From Closterium sp. NIES-65 (taxonomy: Eukaryota; Streptophyta; Zygnematophyceae; Desmidiales; Closteriaceae), in the NCBI GenBank assembly GCA_948144175.1, contig CANXME010002326.1, positions 62,001 through 126,000 of the forward strand: DNA of 64,000 nucleotides. Reading direction: 5' to 3'. Positions 37,901 to 50,200 of the stretch are shown piece by piece (within the stretch, counting starts at the first letter, position 1; each line of letters begins with the position of its first letter). The notes beneath the pieces are model-generated. The model was given only the letters and a program-made list of their open reading frames with translations. It ran no database searches and was not told where the DNA came from. The position numbers and the translations under genes are program-made.

Positions 37901-39187
37901 GGTATCTAGGATTGTGGCAAACACGATCGTGGTGGGCGGTCCAGGATTCGAATAACATTGCTTCACATTTTATACCGGTACGGATTTCGCAGCTTCCCGG
38001 GCTCACAAACGCCCTTATATGGGGACGGTTTTTCATGCGGCGGGCCCGTTTGAAGGCAAAAAGAGCTGGAATTCTCGTCCCAAGGTATCTAGGATTGTGG
38101 CAAACACGATCGTGGTGGGCGGTCCAGGATTCGAATAACATTGCTTCACATTTTATACCGGTACGGATTTCGCAGCTTCCCGGGCTCACAAACGCCCTTA
38201 TATGGGGACGGTTTTTCATGCGGCGGGCCCGTTTGAAGGCAAAAAGAGCTGGAATTCTCGTCCCAAGGTATCTAGGATTGTGGCAAACACGATCGTGGTG
38301 GGCGGTCCAGGATTCGAATAACATTGCTTCACATTTTATACCGGTACGGATTTCGCAGCTTCCCGGGCTCACAAACGCCCTTATATGGGGACGGTTTTTC
38401 ATGCGGCGGGCCCGTTTGAAGGCAAAAAGAGCTGGATTCTCGTCCCAAGGTATCTAGGATTGTGGCAAACACGATCGTGGTGGGCGGTCCAGGATTCGAA
38501 TAACATTGCTTCACATTTTATACCGGTACGGATTTCGCAGCTTCCCGGGCTCACAAACGCCCTTATATGGGGACGGTTTTTCATGCGGCGGGCCCGTTTG
38601 AAGGCAAAAAGAGCTGGAATTCTCGTCCCAAGGTATCTAGGATTGTGGCAAACACGATCGTGGTGGGCGGTCCAGGATTCGAATAACATTGCTTCACATT
38701 TTATACCGGTACGGATTTCGCAGCTTCCCGGGCTCACAAACGCCCTTATATGGGGACGGTTTTTCATGCGGCGGGCCCGTTTGAAGGCAAAAAGAGCTGG
38801 AATTCTCGTCCCAAGGTATCTAGGATTGTGGCAAACACGATCGTGGTGGGCGGTCCAGGATTCGAATAACATTGCTTCACATTTTATACCGGTACGGATT
38901 TCGCAGCTTCCCGGGCTCACAAACGCCCTTATATGGGGACGGTTTTTCATGCGGCGGGCCCGTTTGAAGGCAAAAAGAGCTGGAATTCTCGTCCCAAGGT
39001 ATCTAGGATTGTGGCAAACACGATCGTGGTGGGCGGTCCAGGATTCGAATAACATTGCTTCACATTTTATACCGGTACGGATTTCGCAGCTTCCCGGGCT
39101 CACAAACGCCCTTATATGGGGACGGTTTTTCATGCGGCGGGCCCGTTTGAAGGCAAAAAGAGCTGGAATCTCGTCCCAAGGTATCTA

Positions 39188-40651
39188 GGATTGTGGCAAA
39201 CACGATCGTGGTGGGCGGTCCAGGATTCGAATAACATTGCTTCACATTTTATACCGGTACGGATTTCGCAGCTTCCCGGGCTCACAAACGCCCTTATATG
39301 GGGACGGTTTTTCATGCGGCGGGCCCGTTTGAAGGCAAAAAGAGCTGGAATTCTCGTCCCAAGGTATCTAGGATTGTGGCAAACACGATCGTGGTGGGCG
39401 GTCCAGGATTCGAATAACATTGCTTCACATTTTATACCGGTACGGATTTCGCAGCTTCCCGGGCTCACAAACGCCCTTATATGGGGACGGTTTTTCATGC
39501 GGCGGGCCCGTTTGAAGGCAAAAAGAGCTGGAATTCTCGTCCCAAGGTATCTAGGATTGTGGCAAACACGATCGTGGTGGGCGGTCCAGGATTCGAATAA
39601 CATTGCTTCACATTTTATACCGGTACGGATTTCGCAGCTTCCCGGGCTCACAAACGCCCTTATATGGGGACGGTTTTTCATGCGGCGGGCCCGTTTGAAG
39701 GCAAAAAGAGCTGGAATTCTCGTCCCAAGGTATCTAGGATTGTGGCAAACACGATCGTGGTGGGCGGTCCAGGATTCGAATAACATTGCTTCACATTTTA
39801 TACCGGTACGGATTTCGCAGCTTCCCGGGCTCACAAACGCCCTTATATGGGGACGGTTTTTCATGCGGCGGGCCCGTTTGAAGGCAAAAAGAGCTGGAAT
39901 TCTCGTCCCAAGGTATCTAGGATTGTGGCAAACACGATCGTGGTGGGCGGTCCAGGATTCGAATAACATTGCTTCACATTTTATACCGGTACGGATTTCG
40001 CAGCTTCCCGGGCTCACAAACGCCCTTATATGGGGACGGTTTTTCATGCGGCGGGCCCGTTTGAAGGCAAAAAGAGCTGGAATTCTCGTCCCAAGGTATC
40101 TAGGATTGTGGCAAACACGATCGTGGTGGGCGGTCCAGGATTCGAATAACATTGCTTCACATTTTATACCGGTACGGATTTCGCAGCTTCCCGGGCTCAC
40201 AAACGCCCTTATATGGGGACGGTTTTTCATGCGGCGGGCCCGTTTGAAGGCAAAAAGAGCTGGAATTCTCGTCCCAAGGTATCTAGGATTGTGGCAAACA
40301 CGATCGTGGTGGGCGGTCCAGGATTCGAATAACATTGCTTCACATTTTATACCGGTACGGATTTCGCAGCTTCCCGGGCTCACAAACGCCCTTATATGGG
40401 GACGGTTTTTCATGCGGCGGGCCCGTTTGAAGGCAAAAAGAGCTGGAATTCTCGTCCCAAGGTATCTAGGATTGTGGCAAACACGATCGTGGTGGGCGGT
40501 CCAGGATTCGAATAACATTGCTTCACATTTTATACCGGTACGGATTTCGCAGCTTCCCGGGCTCACAAACGCCCTTATATGGGGACGGTTTTTCATGCGG
40601 CGGGCCCGTTTGAAGGCAAAAAGAGCTGGAATTCTCGTCCCAAGGTATCTA
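39188..40651 (+). repeat. Run of eight type 2 monomers (longest)
   Basis: Monomers 216-223 are all 183 bp with GAATTC, giving 1,464 bp of perfect 61-codon periodicity. This creates open frames at 39,116-40,834 (+, 572 codons) and 39,130-40,779 (-, 549 codons). Both consist only of the satellite translated repeatedly. They show no protein-like features beyond the repeat, and I reject them as genes. Confidence 0.93.
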
Positions 40652-43600
40652 GGATTGTGGCAAACACGATCGTGGTGGGCGGTCCAGGATTCGAATAACA
40701 TTGCTTCACATTTTATACCGGTACGGATTTCGCAGCTTCCCGGGCTCACAAACGCCCTTATATGGGGACGGTTTTTCATGCGGCGGGCCCGTTTGAAGGC
40801 AAAAAGAGCTGGAATCTCGTCCCAAGGTATCTAGGATTGTGGCAAACACGATCGTGGTGGGCGGTCCAGGATTCGAATAACATTGCTTCACATTTTATAC
40901 CGGTACGGATTTCGCAGCTTCCCGGGCTCACAAACGCCCTTATATGGGGACGGTTTTTCATGCGGCGGGCCCGTTTGAAGGCAAAAAGAGCTGGAATTCT
41001 CGTCCCAAGGTATCTAGGATTGTGGCAAACACGATCGTGGTGGGCGGTCCAGGATTCGAATAACATTGCTTCACATTTTATACCGGTACGGATTTCGCAG
41101 CTTCCCGGGCTCACAAACGCCCTTATATGGGGACGGTTTTTCATGCGGCGGGCCCGTTTGAAGGCAAAAAGAGCTGGAATCTCGTCCCAAGGTATCTAGG
41201 ATTGTGGCAAACACGATCGTGGTGGGCGGTCCAGGATTCGAATAACATTGCTTCACATTTTATACCGGTACGGATTTCGCAGCTTCCCGGGCTCACAAAC
41301 GCCCTTATATGGGGACGGTTTTTCATGCGGCGGGCCCGTTTGAAGGCAAAAAGAGCTGGAATTCTCGTCCCAAGGTATCTAGGATTGTGGCAAACACGAT
41401 CGTGGTGGGCGGTCCAGGATTCGAATAACATTGCTTCACATTTTATACCGGTACGGATTTCGCAGCTTCCCGGGCTCACAAACGCCCTTATATGGGGACG
41501 GTTTTTCATGCGGCGGGCCCGTTTGAAGGCAAAAAGAGCTGGAATTCTCGTCCCAAGGTATCTAGGATTGTGGCAAACACGATCGTGGTGGGCGGTCCAG
41601 GATTCGAATAACATTGCTTCACATTTTATACCGGTACGGATTTCGCAGCTTCCCGGGCTCACAAACGCCCTTATATGGGGACGGTTTTTCATGCGGCGGG
41701 CCCGTTTGAAGGCAAAAAGAGCTGGAATTCTCGTCCCAAGGTATCTAGGATTGTGGCAAACACGATCGTGGTGGGCGGTCCAGGATTCGAATAACATTGC
41801 TTCACATTTTATACCGGTACGGATTTCGCAGCTTCCCGGGCTCACAAACGCCCTTATATGGGGACGGTTTTTCATGCGGCGGGCCCGTTTGAAGGCAAAA
41901 AGAGCTGGAATTCTCGTCCCAAGGTATCTAGGATTGTGGCAAACACGATCGTGGTGGGCGGTCCAGGATTCGAATAACATTGCTTCACATTTTATACCGG
42001 TACGGATTTCGCAGCTTCCCGGGCTCACAAACGCCCTTATATGGGGACGGTTTTTCATGCGGCGGGCCCGTTTGAAGGCAAAAAGAGCTGGATTCTCGTC
42101 CCAAGGTATCTAGGATTGTGGCAAACACGATCGTGGTGGGCGGTCCAGGATTCGAATAACATTGCTTCACATTTTATACCGGTACGGATTTCGCAGCTTC
42201 CCGGGCTCACAAACGCCCTTATATGGGGACGGTTTTTCATGCGGCGGGCCCGTTTGAAGGCAAAAAGAGCTGGAATTCTCGTCCCAAGGTATCTAGGATT
42301 GTGGCAAACACGATCGTGGTGGGCGGTCCAGGATTCGAATAACATTGCTTCACATTTTATACCGGTACGGATTTCGCAGCTTCCCGGGCTCACAAACGCC
42401 CTTATATGGGGACGGTTTTTCATGCGGCGGGCCCGTTTGAAGGCAAAAAGAGCTGGAATCTCGTCCCAAGGTATCTAGGATTGTGGCAAACACGATCGTG
42501 GTGGGCGGTCCAGGATTCGAATAACATTGCTTCACATTTTATACCGGTACGGATTTCGCAGCTTCCCGGGCTCACAAACGCCCTTATATGGGGACGGTTT
42601 TTCATGCGGCGGGCCCGTTTGAAGGCAAAAAGAGCTGGATTCTCGTCCCAAGGTATCTAGGATTGTGGCAAACACGATCGTGGTGGGCGGTCCAGGATTC
42701 GAATAACATTGCTTCACATTTTATACCGGTACGGATTTCGCAGCTTCCCGGGCTCACAAACGCCCTTATATGGGGACGGTTTTTCATGCGGCGGGCCCGT
42801 TTGAAGGCAAAAAGAGCTGGATTCTCGTCCCAAGGTATCTAGGATTGTGGCAAACACGATCGTGGTGGGCGGTCCAGGATTCGAATAACATTGCTTCACA
42901 TTTTATACCGGTACGGATTTCGCAGCTTCCCGGGCTCACAAACGCCCTTATATGGGGACGGTTTTTCATGCGGCGGGCCCGTTTGAAGGCAAAAAGAGCT
43001 GGATTCTCGTCCCAAGGTATCTAGGATTGTGGCAAACACGATCGTGGTGGGCGGTCCAGGATTCGAATAACATTGCTTCACATTTTATACCGGTACGGAT
43101 TTCGCAGCTTCCCGGGCTCACAAACGCCCTTATATGGGGACGGTTTTTCATGCGGCGGGCCCGTTTGAAGGCAAAAAGAGCTGGAATTCTCGTCCCAAGG
43201 TATCTAGGATTGTGGCAAACACGATCGTGGTGGGCGGTCCAGGATTCGAATAACATTGCTTCACATTTTATACCGGTACGGATTTCGCAGCTTCCCGGGC
43301 TCACAAACGCCCTTATATGGGGACGGTTTTTCATGCGGCGGGCCCGTTTGAAGGCAAAAAGAGCTGGAATCTCGTCCCAAGGTATCTAGGATTGTGGCAA
43401 ACACGATCGTGGTGGGCGGTCCAGGATTCGAATAACATTGCTTCACATTTTATACCGGTACGGATTTCGCAGCTTCCCGGGCTCACAAACGCCCTTATAT
43501 GGGGACGGTTTTTCATGCGGCGGGCCCGTTTGAAGGCAAAAAGAGCTGGAATTCTCGTCCCAAGGTATCTAGGATTGTGGCAAACACGATCGTGGTGGGC

Positions 43601-43935
43601 GGTCCAGGATTCGAATAACATTGCTTCACATTTTATACCGGTACGGATTTCGCAGCTTCCCGGGCTCACAAACGCCCTTATATGGGGACGGTTTTTCATG
43701 CGGCGGGCCCGTTTGAAGGCAAAAAGAGCTGGATTCTCGTCCCAAGGTATCTAGGATTGTGGCAAACACGATCGTGGTGGGCGGTCCAGGATTCGAATAA
43801 CATTGCTTCACATTTTATACCGGTACGGATTTCGCAGCTTCCCGGGCTCACAAACGCCCTTATATGGGGACGGTTTTTCATGCGGCGGGCCCGTTTGAAG
43901 GCAAAAAGAGCTGGATTCTCGTCCCAAGGTATCTA

Positions 43936-44255
43936 GGATTGTGGCAAACACGATCGTGGTGGGCGGTCCAGGATTCGAATAACATTGCTTCACATTTTAT
44001 ACCGGTACGGATTTCGCAGCTTCCCGGGCTCACAAACGCCCTTATATGGGGACGGTTTTTCATGCGGCGGGCCCGTTTGAGGCAAACACGATCGTGGTGG
44101 GCGGTCCAGGATTCGAATAACATTGCTTCACATTTTATACCGGTACGGATTTCGCAGCTTCCCGGGCTCACAAACGCCCTTATATGGGGACGGTTTTTCA
44201 TGCGGCGGGCCCGTTTGAAGGCAAAAAGAGCTGGATTCTCGTCCCAAGGTATCTA
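43936..44255 (+). repeat. Fused monomers 242-243 (44-bp deletion at 44,080/44,081)
   Basis: The sequence runs normally to GCCCGTTTGA (44,080) and then continues as GGCAAACACG, which is unit position 8 of the following monomer. Unit positions 146-182 and 1-7 are missing, giving 320 bp where two units should occupy 364. GGCAAA occurs at unit positions 8-13 and 147-152, so short homology near the break probably guided it. The second unit ends as type 3. Confidence 0.95.
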
Positions 44256-47200
44256 GGATTGTGGCAAACACGATCGTGGTGGGCGGTCCAGGATTCGAAT
44301 AACATTGCTTCACATTTTATACCGGTACGGATTTCGCAGCTTCCCGGGCTCACAAACGCCCTTATATGGGGACGGTTTTTCATGCGGCGGGCCCGTTTGA
44401 AGGCAAAAAGAGCTGGATTCTCGTCCCAAGGTATCTAGGATTGTGGCAAACACGATCGTGGTGGGCGGTCCAGGATTCGAATAACATTGCTTCACATTTT
44501 ATACCGGTACGGATTTCGCAGCTTCCCGGGCTCACAAACGCCCTTATATGGGGACGGTTTTTCATGCGGCGGGCCCGTTTGAAGGCAAAAAGAGCTGGAA
44601 TTCTCGTCCCAAGGTATCTAGGATTGTGGCAAACACGATCGTGGTGGGCGGTCCAGGATTCGAATAACATTGCTTCACATTTTATACCGGTACGGATTTC
44701 GCAGCTTCCCGGGCTCACAAACGCCCTTATATGGGGACGGTTTTTCATGCGGCGGGCCCGTTTGAAGGCAAAAAGAGCTGGAATCTCGTCCCAAGGTATC
44801 TAGGATTGTGGCAAACACGATCGTGGTGGGCGGTCCAGGATTCGAATAACATTGCTTCACATTTTATACCGGTACGGATTTCGCAGCTTCCCGGGCTCAC
44901 AAACGCCCTTATATGGGGACGGTTTTTCATGCGGCGGGCCCGTTTGAAGGCAAAAAGAGCTGGATTCTCGTCCCAAGGTATCTAGGATTGTGGCAAACAC
45001 GATCGTGGTGGGCGGTCCAGGATTCGAATAACATTGCTTCACATTTTATACCGGTACGGATTTCGCAGCTTCCCGGGCTCACAAACGCCCTTATATGGGG
45101 ACGGTTTTTCATGCGGCGGGCCCGTTTGAAGGCAAAAAGAGCTGGATTCTCGTCCCAAGGTATCTAGGATTGTGGCAAACACGATCGTGGTGGGCGGTCC
45201 AGGATTCGAATAACATTGCTTCACATTTTATACCGGTACGGATTTCGCAGCTTCCCGGGCTCACAAACGCCCTTATATGGGGACGGTTTTTCATGCGGCG
45301 GGCCCGTTTGAAGGCAAAAAGAGCTGGAATTCTCGTCCCAAGGTATCTAGGATTGTGGCAAACACGATCGTGGTGGGCGGTCCAGGATTCGAATAACATT
45401 GCTTCACATTTTATACCGGTACGGATTTCGCAGCTTCCCGGGCTCACAAACGCCCTTATATGGGGACGGTTTTTCATGCGGCGGGCCCGTTTGAAGGCAA
45501 AAAGAGCTGGAATTCTCGTCCCAAGGTATCTAGGATTGTGGCAAACACGATCGTGGTGGGCGGTCCAGGATTCGAATAACATTGCTTCACATTTTATACC
45601 GGTACGGATTTCGCAGCTTCCCGGGCTCACAAACGCCCTTATATGGGGACGGTTTTTCATGCGGCGGGCCCGTTTGAAGGCAAAAAGAGCTGGAATTCTC
45701 GTCCCAAGGTATCTAGGATTGTGGCAAACACGATCGTGGTGGGCGGTCCAGGATTCGAATAACATTGCTTCACATTTTATACCGGTACGGATTTCGCAGC
45801 TTCCCGGGCTCACAAACGCCCTTATATGGGGACGGTTTTTCATGCGGCGGGCCCGTTTGAAGGCAAAAAGAGCTGGAATTCTCGTCCCAAGGTATCTAGG
45901 ATTGTGGCAAACACGATCGTGGTGGGCGGTCCAGGATTCGAATAACATTGCTTCACATTTTATACCGGTACGGATTTCGCAGCTTCCCGGGCTCACAAAC
46001 GCCCTTATATGGGGACGGTTTTTCATGCGGCGGGCCCGTTTGAAGGCAAAAAGAGCTGGAATCTCGTCCCAAGGTATCTAGGATTGTGGCAAACACGATC
46101 GTGGTGGGCGGTCCAGGATTCGAATAACATTGCTTCACATTTTATACCGGTACGGATTTCGCAGCTTCCCGGGCTCACAAACGCCCTTATATGGGGACGG
46201 TTTTTCATGCGGCGGGCCCGTTTGAAGGCAAAAAGAGCTGGATTCTCGTCCCAAGGTATCTAGGATTGTGGCAAACACGATCGTGGTGGGCGGTCCAGGA
46301 TTCGAATAACATTGCTTCACATTTTATACCGGTACGGATTTCGCAGCTTCCCGGGCTCACAAACGCCCTTATATGGGGACGGTTTTTCATGCGGCGGGCC
46401 CGTTTGAAGGCAAAAAGAGCTGGATTCTCGTCCCAAGGTATCTAGGATTGTGGCAAACACGATCGTGGTGGGCGGTCCAGGATTCGAATAACATTGCTTC
46501 ACATTTTATACCGGTACGGATTTCGCAGCTTCCCGGGCTCACAAACGCCCTTATATGGGGACGGTTTTTCATGCGGCGGGCCCGTTTGAAGGCAAAAAGA
46601 GCTGGAATCTCGTCCCAAGGTATCTAGGATTGTGGCAAACACGATCGTGGTGGGCGGTCCAGGATTCGAATAACATTGCTTCACATTTTATACCGGTACG
46701 GATTTCGCAGCTTCCCGGGCTCACAAACGCCCTTATATGGGGACGGTTTTTCATGCGGCGGGCCCGTTTGAAGGCAAAAAGAGCTGGATTCTCGTCCCAA
46801 GGTATCTAGGATTGTGGCAAACACGATCGTGGTGGGCGGTCCAGGATTCGAATAACATTGCTTCACATTTTATACCGGTACGGATTTCGCAGCTTCCCGG
46901 GCTCACAAACGCCCTTATATGGGGACGGTTTTTCATGCGGCGGGCCCGTTTGAAGGCAAAAAGAGCTGGAATTCTCGTCCCAAGGTATCTAGGATTGTGG
47001 CAAACACGATCGTGGTGGGCGGTCCAGGATTCGAATAACATTGCTTCACATTTTATACCGGTACGGATTTCGCAGCTTCCCGGGCTCACAAACGCCCTTA
47101 TATGGGGACGGTTTTTCATGCGGCGGGCCCGTTTGAAGGCAAAAAGAGCTGGAATTCTCGTCCCAAGGTATCTAGGATTGTGGCAAACACGATCGTGGTG

Positions 47201-50200
47201 GGCGGTCCAGGATTCGAATAACATTGCTTCACATTTTATACCGGTACGGATTTCGCAGCTTCCCGGGCTCACAAACGCCCTTATATGGGGACGGTTTTTC
47301 ATGCGGCGGGCCCGTTTGAAGGCAAAAAGAGCTGGAATTCTCGTCCCAAGGTATCTAGGATTGTGGCAAACACGATCGTGGTGGGCGGTCCAGGATTCGA
47401 ATAACATTGCTTCACATTTTATACCGGTACGGATTTCGCAGCTTCCCGGGCTCACAAACGCCCTTATATGGGGACGGTTTTTCATGCGGCGGGCCCGTTT
47501 GAAGGCAAAAAGAGCTGGAATCTCGTCCCAAGGTATCTAGGATTGTGGCAAACACGATCGTGGTGGGCGGTCCAGGATTCGAATAACATTGCTTCACATT
47601 TTATACCGGTACGGATTTCGCAGCTTCCCGGGCTCACAAACGCCCTTATATGGGGACGGTTTTTCATGCGGCGGGCCCGTTTGAAGGCAAAAAGAGCTGG
47701 ATTCTCGTCCCAAGGTATCTAGGATTGTGGCAAACACGATCGTGGTGGGCGGTCCAGGATTCGAATAACATTGCTTCACATTTTATACCGGTACGGATTT
47801 CGCAGCTTCCCGGGCTCACAAACGCCCTTATATGGGGACGGTTTTTCATGCGGCGGGCCCGTTTGAAGGCAAAAAGAGCTGGAATTCTCGTCCCAAGGTA
47901 TCTAGGATTGTGGCAAACACGATCGTGGTGGGCGGTCCAGGATTCGAATAACATTGCTTCACATTTTATACCGGTACGGATTTCGCAGCTTCCCGGGCTC
48001 ACAAACGCCCTTATATGGGGACGGTTTTTCATGCGGCGGGCCCGTTTGAAGGCAAAAAGAGCTGGAATCTCGTCCCAAGGTATCTAGGATTGTGGCAAAC
48101 ACGATCGTGGTGGGCGGTCCAGGATTCGAATAACATTGCTTCACATTTTATACCGGTACGGATTTCGCAGCTTCCCGGGCTCACAAACGCCCTTATATGG
48201 GGACGGTTTTTCATGCGGCGGGCCCGTTTGAAGGCAAAAAGAGCTGGATTCTCGTCCCAAGGTATCTAGGATTGTGGCAAACACGATCGTGGTGGGCGGT
48301 CCAGGATTCGAATAACATTGCTTCACATTTTATACCGGTACGGATTTCGCAGCTTCCCGGGCTCACAAACGCCCTTATATGGGGACGGTTTTTCATGCGG
48401 CGGGCCCGTTTGAAGGCAAAAAGAGCTGGAATTCTCGTCCCAAGGTATCTAGGATTGTGGCAAACACGATCGTGGTGGGCGGTCCAGGATTCGAATAACA
48501 TTGCTTCACATTTTATACCGGTACGGATTTCGCAGCTTCCCGGGCTCACAAACGCCCTTATATGGGGACGGTTTTTCATGCGGCGGGCCCGTTTGAAGGC
48601 AAAAAGAGCTGGAATTCTCGTCCCAAGGTATCTAGGATTGTGGCAAACACGATCGTGGTGGGCGGTCCAGGATTCGAATAACATTGCTTCACATTTTATA
48701 CCGGTACGGATTTCGCAGCTTCCCGGGCTCACAAACGCCCTTATATGGGGACGGTTTTTCATGCGGCGGGCCCGTTTGAAGGCAAAAAGAGCTGGATTCT
48801 CGTCCCAAGGTATCTAGGATTGTGGCAAACACGATCGTGGTGGGCGGTCCAGGATTCGAATAACATTGCTTCACATTTTATACCGGTACGGATTTCGCAG
48901 CTTCCCGGGCTCACAAACGCCCTTATATGGGGACGGTTTTTCATGCGGCGGGCCCGTTTGAAGGCAAAAAGAGCTGGAATTCTCGTCCCAAGGTATCTAG
49001 GATTGTGGCAAACACGATCGTGGTGGGCGGTCCAGGATTCGAATAACATTGCTTCACATTTTATACCGGTACGGATTTCGCAGCTTCCCGGGCTCACAAA
49101 CGCCCTTATATGGGGACGGTTTTTCATGCGGCGGGCCCGTTTGAAGGCAAAAAGAGCTGGAATTCTCGTCCCAAGGTATCTAGGATTGTGGCAAACACGA
49201 TCGTGGTGGGCGGTCCAGGATTCGAATAACATTGCTTCACATTTTATACCGGTACGGATTTCGCAGCTTCCCGGGCTCACAAACGCCCTTATATGGGGAC
49301 GGTTTTTCATGCGGCGGGCCCGTTTGAAGGCAAAAAGAGCTGGATTCTCGTCCCAAGGTATCTAGGATTGTGGCAAACACGATCGTGGTGGGCGGTCCAG
49401 GATTCGAATAACATTGCTTCACATTTTATACCGGTACGGATTTCGCAGCTTCCCGGGCTCACAAACGCCCTTATATGGGGACGGTTTTTCATGCGGCGGG
49501 CCCGTTTGAAGGCAAAAAGAGCTGGATTCTCGTCCCAAGGTATCTAGGATTGTGGCAAACACGATCGTGGTGGGCGGTCCAGGATTCGAATAACATTGCT
49601 TCACATTTTATACCGGTACGGATTTCGCAGCTTCCCGGGCTCACAAACGCCCTTATATGGGGACGGTTTTTCATGCGGCGGGCCCGTTTGAAGGCAAAAA
49701 GAGCTGGAATTCTCGTCCCAAGGTATCTAGGATTGTGGCAAACACGATCGTGGTGGGCGGTCCAGGATTCGAATAACATTGCTTCACATTTTATACCGGT
49801 ACGGATTTCGCAGCTTCCCGGGCTCACAAACGCCCTTATATGGGGACGGTTTTTCATGCGGCGGGCCCGTTTGAAGGCAAAAAGAGCTGGATTCTCGTCC
49901 CAAGGTATCTAGGATTGTGGCAAACACGATCGTGGTGGGCGGTCCAGGATTCGAATAACATTGCTTCACATTTTATACCGGTACGGATTTCGCAGCTTCC
50001 CGGGCTCACAAACGCCCTTATATGGGGACGGTTTTTCATGCGGCGGGCCCGTTTGAAGGCAAAAAGAGCTGGATTCTCGTCCCAAGGTATCTAGGATTGT
50101 GGCAAACACGATCGTGGTGGGCGGTCCAGGATTCGAATAACATTGCTTCACATTTTATACCGGTACGGATTTCGCAGCTTCCCGGGCTCACAAACGCCCT

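Noticed and set aside
39116..40834. 572-codon open frame (+) and its 549-codon antisense partner as possible repeat proteins
   Set aside because: They are the satellite read through eight 183-bp units. The frame breaks wherever a 182-bp unit occurs, both strands are equally open, and there is no promoter, ribosome site or non-repeat domain.
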